5,919 nt of DNA from contig CALGEM010000197.1 in assembly GCA_937881505.1 (NCBI GenBank), forward strand, positions 1 to 5,919. The letters are read 5' to 3'. The notes below the pieces were generated by a model. The model did no database searches. It worked only from the letters and a program-made list of their open reading frames with translations, and was not told the DNA's origin. The position numbers were made by a program, and so were the translations under genes. Below, one piece after another: positions 1 through 3,624 of the stretch (positions are counted from its first letter, which is position 1; the number at the start of each line of letters is the position of its first letter). This stretch comes from an uncultured euryarchaeote. GTDB taxonomy: Archaea; Thermoplasmatota; Poseidoniia; Poseidoniales; Poseidoniaceae.

Positions 1-358
1 CGGTTAACTCGGTGGGGCCGAGAACATCGGTGGTGCACTGGAGAGCAACGCTGGCCTCGTGAACAGTATCACTGGAGGTGAAGTTCATCGGGAAACGCAG
101 CAGCAGGCGAGACTCTTGGCCAAGCCCGTCAGCGAGGGTTCCCGTAACCGAAGTGTTGTAGGAAGACGAGGGTGAACTGGCCGCGATGTAGGTGTCGGCG
201 TTCACAGCATGGTATGAAACGGCACGCTGCACGGTATTTTCATCGTCCAATTCAGACCAACCTTCCATGGTTTGAGGAAGGGAAAGGTCGGCGAAGATGA
301 ACATCAAAACGAGCAGAAGCGCGGTGGCTTGGGGACGAAGGATTCGTACGCTACGCAT
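1..358 (-). CDS. Secreted or surface protein, N-terminal part, possible DNRLRE-like repeat domain (partial)
   Basis: An open frame on the minus strand starts at ATG 358-356 and stays open to the window edge, giving 119 residues without a stop. The N-terminus reads MRSVRILRPQ followed by a hydrophobic run ATALLLVLMFIFADL (about residues 11-25), which is a good Sec signal peptide or membrane anchor; no clear cleavage site is visible. From about residue 51 the pattern ADTYIAASSP, then SRLLLRFPMN, then EASVALQC resembles the start of DNRLRE/disaggregatase-type beta domains (an 'aDt.i...p' motif, later 'r.LLrF', then 'a.l.l'). Those domains occur in large extracellular proteins, often carbohydrate-related. 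The domain match is by eye and only moderate. A second in-frame ATG lies three codons upstream at 367-365, just after a stop at 373-371, so the start is one of these two. The gene is divergent from rfcS. Function beyond export is not known. Confidence 0.72.
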   Translation of the reverse strand, partial: MRSVRILRPQATALLLVLMFIFADLSLPQTMEGWSELDDENTVQRAVSYHAVNADTYIAASSPSSSYNTSVTGTLADGLGQESRLLLRFPMNFTSSDTVHEASVALQCTTDVLGPTELT

Positions 359-384
359 GGGACTCATCCCTTACACCACTCCCC

Positions 385-390
385 ATTATA
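385..390. promoter_or_regulatory. TATA-like element in the divergent promoter region
   Basis: ATTATA on the plus strand reads TATAAT on the minus strand. On the minus strand its centre lies about 20-30 nt before the two possible starts of the secreted protein (367 and 358). That is where an archaeal TATA box would sit for a leaderless or nearly leaderless transcript. An A/G-rich stretch (GGGAAAAG, minus strand) precedes it, as a weak BRE would. The same site could also serve rfcS, giving a start near 412-416. The call rests on position and composition only. Confidence 0.35.
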
Positions 391-403
391 GGGACTTTTC
401 CCT
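390..403. repeat. Short inverted repeat beside the TATA-like element
   Basis: AGGGA (390-394) and TCCCT (399-403) are perfect inverted arms separated by CTTT. The dyad touches the TATA-like element, so a protein bound here could interfere with the basal factors of one or both divergent genes. Five-base arms arise easily by chance, and no regulator is encoded nearby, so this is only a candidate operator. Confidence 0.2.
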
Positions 404-427
404 CTCATCGATTGCGGCGACCGATTC

Positions 428-511
428 ATGCGGGCGAATTTCAGGAGAGAACGGCAGTCTTTGGCCATGCGAATGTTGAAGGAGGCTCGTCAACGAGAAG
501 GAAGAGTATGA
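428..511 (+). CDS. Possible 27-residue leader peptide ORF overlapping the rfcS start
   Basis: ATG at 428 opens a 27-codon frame rich in arginine (it begins MRANFRRERQ and ends REGRV). It closes at TGA 509-511, so the stop overlaps the rfcS ATG as ATGA. Such a four-base overlap is the classic arrangement for translational coupling. A second in-frame ATG lies at 467, and an AAGGAGG sequence sits inside the ORF at 479-485. The distance from the TATA-like element at 385-390 would suit a transcript starting near 412-416, shortly before this ATG. The peptide matches nothing I recognise, and its composition could simply be an untranslated leader read in one frame. Comparison with related genomes would decide. 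Confidence 0.3.
   Translation: MRANFRRERQSLAMRMLKEARQREGRV
479..497 (+). promoter_or_regulatory. Distant Shine-Dalgarno-like site with adjoining hairpin upstream of rfcS
   Basis: AAGGAGG (479-485) is a near-perfect Shine-Dalgarno core but ends 22 nt before the rfcS ATG, too far for normal use. It is followed directly by CTCG-TCAA-CGAG (486-497), able to form a 4-bp hairpin with a 4-nt loop. If folded, this would reduce the effective spacing to about 10 nt. A weaker AAGGA at 498-502 lies at normal distance and may be the real site. Which is used cannot be told from sequence. Confidence 0.3.
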
Positions 512-1464
512 GCGAACTTTGGGTTGAGAAACACCGCCCCCAATCGGTGGCTCAGATCAAAGGCCAAGCGGCCGTCGTTCAACGGCTGGGAACCTACGCC
601 GGTAACAAGAATTTCCCTCACTTGCTCTTTGCAGGACCGCCCGGCACTGGGAAAACAACAGCGGCCATGGCCCTGACAAAGGACATTTTCGGCGAGGAAT
701 TTCGCCAGAACCTCCTCGAGATGAACGCTTCGGACGAGCGAAAATTGGAGAGCATTCGCACCAAGGTGAAGCAATTCGCCCGAACCCAGCCCTACGGCGG
801 TGCGGCCTTCAAAATCATCTTTCTCGACGAAGCCGATGCGCTAACCAACGATGCCCAGGGCGCCCTTCGCCGCATCATGGAACAATACGCCGAGACTTGC
901 CGATTCATTCTGTCGTGCAATTATTCCTCCAAAATCATCGAACCCATTCAATCGCGCTGTGCTGTGTTTCGGTTCAGGCCACTCTCCGACGCCGACGTTG
1001 CTTCCCAAGTGACCCATGTCGCAGAGGTTGAGGGGCTGACATTGGAAGACGGTGCTGTGGAAGCCTTGACGCGCATCTCCCAAGGTGATTTACGCAAAGC
1101 GTTGACCGCCCTTCAGGTCGCCGCCGCCCTCAACACCACGGTGGGCAGAGAGTTGGTCTACGAAACTTCAGCGACCGCCCCACCCGAAGCCCTCCACCAA
1201 TACCTGATGGCCTGTCGAGACGATGGATTTCACGTCGCACGCCGAAGACTCCGAGAACTGCTGGACCAGTTTGGGCTGGCCGGTACCGACTTTGTGAACC
1301 AATTGCACCGAGAATTGTACAGCGCTGATTTCCTTGATGAGCGGTCAAAATTGGCGTTGACCGAGTGGATGGCAGAAATTGATTATCGCCTCGTGGAAGG
1401 TGGTGGCGAACAAATTCAGCTCGACGCCCTGACCGCTCAAATTGTCCAACACCTTCAGGCTTGA
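508..1464 (+). CDS. rfcS: Replication factor C small subunit (clamp loader ATPase)
   Basis: The product is a complete 318-residue AAA+ ATPase, the usual length for archaeal RFC small subunits. Together with a large subunit it loads the PCNA sliding clamp on primed DNA. In order the sequence shows: N-terminal RFC motif WVEKHRPQSVAQIKGQ (5-20); Walker A GPPGTGKTT (43-51); the RFC box NASDER (73-78); Walker B FLDEADALT (105-113); sensor 1 ILSCNYS (134-140); the SRC motif with arginine finger (149-151); sensor 2 GDLRKAL (193-199). A helical collar follows to the end. No catalytic residue is missing. The family usually has Tyr where this protein has His9 (EKHRP for EKYRP), a minor change. The ATG at 508 is chosen because MSELWVEKHRP aligns with the family N-terminus; the frame is open further upstream but that extension looks noncoding. 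A leader ORF may overlap its start. The large subunit is not in the window. Confidence 0.97.
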   Translation: MSELWVEKHRPQSVAQIKGQAAVVQRLGTYAGNKNFPHLLFAGPPGTGKTTAAMALTKDIFGEEFRQNLLEMNASDERKLESIRTKVKQFARTQPYGGAAFKIIFLDEADALTNDAQGALRRIMEQYAETCRFILSCNYSSKIIEPIQSRCAVFRFRPLSDADVASQVTHVAEVEGLTLEDGAVEALTRISQGDLRKALTALQVAAALNTTVGRELVYETSATAPPEALHQYLMACRDDGFHVARRRLRELLDQFGLAGTDFVNQLHRELYSADFLDERSKLALTEWMAEIDYRLVEGGGEQIQLDALTAQIVQHLQA

Positions 1465-1529
1465 TTCACTTTCAGTTTTCCCACAGGGGTGGGCAAAACC
1501 AACCAGTATGGAAGCGTCAACCCCTCACC

Positions 1530-1706
1530 ATGACCCAAGTCCTCTTACACGTGGAAAACGCCCTTTGCTGGACCGTTTTTGCTCCGCTTGTGCGCGCCCG
1601 GAGAAGAAAACTCGAACGCAGAATTTCACGGGAACTTCATGACAAGGCACGCATTGACCGCGTCCTCAATGAAATTGTGGAGCAACACGCCGACCTACTC
1701 TGCTGA
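1530..1706 (+). CDS. Small hypothetical protein, 58 residues
   Basis: I do not recognise this product. ATG at 1530 begins MTQVLLHVENALCWTVFAPL, a mildly hydrophobic stretch. A strongly basic patch RARRRKLERR (about 25-34) follows, then a charged region likely to be helical (ELHDKARIDRVLNEIVEQHADL). The codons resemble those of neighbouring genes, and the alternation of charged and aliphatic residues looks protein-like. No Shine-Dalgarno site precedes it. Its stop codon lies inside the end of the convergent membrane-protein gene, a 12-nt overlap. The frame continues upstream to a TTG at 1461 near the rfcS stop, but that extension looks less natural. It could be a small membrane-associated or nucleic-acid-binding protein, or a chance frame; 65 nt of unassigned sequence separates it from rfcS. 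Confidence 0.42.
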   Translation: MTQVLLHVENALCWTVFAPLVRARRRKLERRISRELHDKARIDRVLNEIVEQHADLLC

Positions 1707-2603
1707 AGCAGGGGGCGGGTTCACCGAGAATGTCCACGTGTAGGTACGGGTGTTTTCCCACGGATTGCCTTGCTCCAAAATGTCCACCACGATGGTGTGT
1801 TCGCCAACGGCCAAACCCTCGCCGAGGAAGATGGCAAAGGGCATGTCAAGGTCGGCGTGCGGAAGAAGAATGGGCGCTGATTTGTTTTCAGCTGTACGCC
1901 ATGTACGAATGTCCGTGCCGTGTTCATCCCAGAACGAAGCGTTTGATTCAATCACCGTATCGGTGTTTTGGAACTGATGGAGAACGGTGACGTTTGCCCC
2001 GGTGTGGTCAACGTTGTCGGCGAGGCCAAACAAGACCCACGCACCACCCTGAATGTACTCACCGCTCTCGAGCGTCCACTGATTTTCCACACCGCTGACC
2101 TTGTCGGCATAAGTGTAGGTTCCGTCGTGTTCAATCACCACGCCCCACTCATCGGCGAGTTGCGGCGCTACGATGTCGCCAAAGGGCGGGTTTACCACCA
2201 GGAAGGAGAGCGAGAGGAAGGTGAAGGTGTAGAGGAAAAACGCCCGGAACCAGGTCCCTTTGGTGTAGTGCTCCTTGAAACTCTCGGGCATGACCATTCG
2301 GTGAAGTTGGGGGATGAGAATGAGCATGGTCAAGGGAAGAATGTAGAGCACATCCGTCTTGTCGAGGGTGGTGGAAGGCATGAGGGCGTAGCGCATCATC
2401 ATCGTGACGATGAAGGCGTAGGCGATGACCAACCACATCGATGCGGTGTCGGCTCGTTCCTTGCCGTGATACTTCACGGGGTCAAAGGGTTCAATGCCGA
2501 GGTCGGCGCCAGAGCGTCGTTTCTTTTTCTCCGCATTCTTGGCCCCATCACGCTTCATGCGCTCGGCCTGAGCCGCCGCCATGGCCGTTTTGAGGTCCAC
2601 CAT
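1695..2603 (-). CDS. Membrane protein with three TM segments and a C-terminal outside domain, family unknown
   Basis: The product is 302 residues with no family I recognise. It begins with a charged, likely helical cytoplasmic segment: MVDLKTAMAAAQAERMKRD, then the basic cluster KKKRR (26-30). Three membrane segments follow at about 56-75 (MWLVIAYAFIVTMMMRYALM), 85-104 (VLYILPLTMLILIPQLHRMV) and 118-137 (FRAFFLYTFTFLSLSFLVV region). Residues from about 138 to 302 are soluble, rich in Thr, Val, Trp and Gly, and probably a beta-sandwich; the final part (GEHTIVVDILEQ, then TRTYTWTFSV) resembles an Ig-like strand pair. The basic N-terminus and odd number of segments put the C-terminal domain outside. 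ATG 2603 is preferred over an upstream TTG at 2624, because the TTG falls in a 14-bp dyad that looks regulatory. The 3' end overlaps the small convergent ORF by 12 nt. Confidence 0.85.
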   Translation of the reverse strand: MVDLKTAMAAAQAERMKRDGAKNAEKKKRRSGADLGIEPFDPVKYHGKERADTASMWLVIAYAFIVTMMMRYALMPSTTLDKTDVLYILPLTMLILIPQLHRMVMPESFKEHYTKGTWFRAFFLYTFTFLSLSFLVVNPPFGDIVAPQLADEWGVVIEHDGTYTYADKVSGVENQWTLESGEYIQGGAWVLFGLADNVDHTGANVTVLHQFQNTDTVIESNASFWDEHGTDIRTWRTAENKSAPILLPHADLDMPFAIFLGEGLAVGEHTIVVDILEQGNPWENTRTYTWTFSVNPPPASAE

Positions 2604-2623
2604 AACCAAAGCGGAACCGAGCA

Positions 2624-2637
2624 AGTGTTAGAACACT
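2624..2637. promoter_or_regulatory. 14-bp dyad, candidate operator
   Basis: AGTGTT (2624-2629) and AACACT (2632-2637) are perfect 6-base inverted arms around a central AG. The dyad lies 20-34 nt upstream of the preferred ATG of the minus-strand membrane protein, in the core promoter zone of a leaderless or short-leader gene. An AT-rich tract (CAAAAATCAAC on the minus strand, about 2640-2650) lies just further upstream and may hold the TATA element. Size and symmetry suit a homodimeric DNA-binding protein. No regulator gene is adjacent, so the assignment is by form and position. Confidence 0.35.
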
Positions 2638-2725
2638 ACGGTTGATTTTTGTTCAGCTTTGATGGATTCTTCTCGAACCGTTCTTCCGATTTGTTCAAAG
2701 AGGGAATGGCTCACCCACGGAACAG

Positions 2726-2856
2726 GCCGGGGTGGCGTAGTTGGTAGCGCGTCGGACTCATAGGGCAGCCTTCAAGGCGATCGTATGACGTGCAAAGCCC
2801 CTTGTGGTGTCTGAGACATCCGAAGGTCGCGGGTTCGAGCCCCGCTCCCGGCACCA
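2726..2856 (+). tRNA. Elongator tRNA-Met (anticodon CAT), intron-containing, with encoded CCA
   Basis: After removing a 55-nt intron, 76 nt remain and fold into a standard cloverleaf. Acceptor stem GCCGGGG (2726-2732) pairs with TCCCGGC (2846-2852), with one G-U at the base. The D-stem GCGT pairs with GCGC-type partners (2735-2738/2747-2750), with GG and A21 conserved in the loop. Anticodon stem TCGGA (2752-2756) pairs with TCCGA (2819-2823). The mature anticodon loop is CTCATAA with anticodon CAT at 2759-2761. T-stem GCGGG/CCCGC encloses TTCGAGC. A73 and CCA (2854-2856) are encoded. The GCCGGGG acceptor and the anticodon arm match archaeal elongator tRNA-Met. An initiator tRNA would carry the AGCGGG-type acceptor start and GGG/CCC pairs in the anticodon stem, which are absent. 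The ABC operon starts 60 nt downstream on the same strand. Confidence 0.95.
2763..2817 (+). other. tRNA-Met intron (55 nt) at position 37/38 with bulge-helix-bulge
   Basis: The intron interrupts the anticodon loop after A37 (2762) and before A38 (2818), the canonical archaeal position. Exon CTCA (2757-2760) pairs perfectly with intron TGAG (2812-2815), forming the 4-bp central helix. The two 3-nt bulges are TAG (2761-2763, cut after A2762) and ACA (2816-2818, cut after C2817). The anticodon stem closes one side; intron GGCA (2764-2767) pairs with TGTC (2808-2811), with one G-U, on the other. This is the substrate form recognised by the archaeal splicing endonuclease. A further small hairpin, GCC-TTCAA-GGC type (2768-2778), lies inside. 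Confidence 0.93.
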
Positions 2857-2916
2857 CCGATTGCACCCCATGCTGAAAACTCAAAATGGAAGACGGGTTG
2901 GCTCGGTTTGAGCGAC

Positions 2917-3615
2917 ATGTCAGACGCACTGCTCCGCATGGACAACATTGAACGGCATTACGAAACCCCTGCTGGCGTAGTCAAAGCGCTCGATGGCGTG
3001 AGTTTCGAAATTCACGAAGGTGAGCGGGTCATCTTGCTCGGCCCGTCGGGTTCAGGAAAAACCACCCTGCTCAACTGTCTCTCGGCTTTGGACAGCCCCA
3101 CGGGAGGCGCCTACAGTTTCCTTGGTCAAGATGTTCCTCGCAACCATTCCGAAAAAATGACCTCGTTTAGAAGGGATAACATTGGCTACGTCTTCCAATT
3201 CTTCAATTTGCTTCAAGACCTAACAGTGCTGGAAAACATCCTGCTCATCCAAGAACTCGCAGGCAAAAAAGACCCTGCACGAGCCAAAGAATTGCTCGGA
3301 CTCGTTGGATTGGATGCCGAAGTGAACAGATTTCCCGGTGAAATCAGCGGCGGCCAGCAACAACGTGTCGCCATTGCTCGCAGCATTGCAAAGCGACCTA
3401 CCTTGCTGCTGGGAGATGAATTGACGGGCAACCTCGACACGGAAACGTCAAACAAGGTCATGGAGGCCTTGGTCAGCGCTTGCAAGCAGGAAAACATCAC
3501 CTCCGTCTTTGTCACACACGACGAGGGTTTGGTCAGGTACGCCACCCGTGTAATTCGCATTGACAGTGGGAAGATTGTCTCGGATGAACAGATTGCCAAC
3601 GACGAAGAAGCTTGA
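2917..3615 (+). CDS. ABC transporter ATP-binding protein, LolD/MacB type
   Basis: This complete 232-residue ATPase powers the permease encoded next and sits on the cytoplasmic face of the membrane. Motifs in order: A-loop Tyr15; Walker A GPSGSGKTT (42-50); Q-loop YVFQFFNL (91-98) with Gln94; signature ISGGQQQRVAIAR (143-155); Walker B LLLGDE (163-168) with catalytic Glu168; D-loop GNLD (171-174); H-loop VTHDE (199-203) with His201. The GDELTGNLD stretch matches the ADEPTGNLD hallmark of the LolD/MacB/FtsE group except for two substitutions (Ala to Gly166, Pro to Leu169). All residues needed for ATP hydrolysis remain. The ATG at 2917 is preferred; a TTG three codons earlier and an ATG at 2938 are alternatives. 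Promoter signals are weak: an AAAACTCAAAAT stretch at about 2877-2888 may act as the TATA region, or transcription may continue from the tRNA. The substrate is unknown. Confidence 0.95.
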   Translation: MSDALLRMDNIERHYETPAGVVKALDGVSFEIHEGERVILLGPSGSGKTTLLNCLSALDSPTGGAYSFLGQDVPRNHSEKMTSFRRDNIGYVFQFFNLLQDLTVLENILLIQELAGKKDPARAKELLGLVGLDAEVNRFPGEISGGQQQRVAIARSIAKRPTLLLGDELTGNLDTETSNKVMEALVSACKQENITSVFVTHDEGLVRYATRVIRIDSGKIVSDEQIANDEEA

Positions 3616-3620
3616 GGTGG
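3614..3620 (+). promoter_or_regulatory. Ribosome binding site of the permease, overlapping the ATPase stop codon
   Basis: GAGGTGG begins within the ATPase stop codon (TGA 3613-3615) and ends 4 nt before the permease ATG at 3625. It matches the archaeal GGAGGTGATC-type core in most positions. The arrangement points to coupled translation of the two subunits and fixes the permease start. Confidence 0.75.
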
Positions 3621-3624
3621 TACG

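Noticed and set aside
412..507. Upstream extension of rfcS from a TTG at 412
   Set aside because: The RFC family begins close to the WVEKHRP motif, so the ATG at 508 gives the normal length; the 32-residue extension looks noncoding.
1442..1642. Plus-strand open frame of 66 codons starting inside rfcS
   Set aside because: It overlaps the end of rfcS in another frame, has a Pro, Thr and Ser-rich random composition, and competes with the more protein-like frame at 1530-1706.
1968..2645. Plus-strand open frame of 225 codons
   Set aside because: It is antisense to the three-segment membrane protein. Its product is a low-order mix of His, Gly, Glu and Val without motifs.
2726..2856. tRNA-Ile2 (CAT anticodon modified at C34) or initiator tRNA-Met
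   Set aside because: The GCCGGGG acceptor stem and the TCGGA/TCCGA anticodon stem fit archaeal elongator Met. The three G-C pairs of an initiator anticodon stem are absent.
2711..2929. Minus-strand open frame of 72 codons across the tRNA
   Set aside because: It is the antisense of the tRNA gene and its flanks; its GAGLEPATFGC-like stretch is a familiar artefact of translating tRNA genes.
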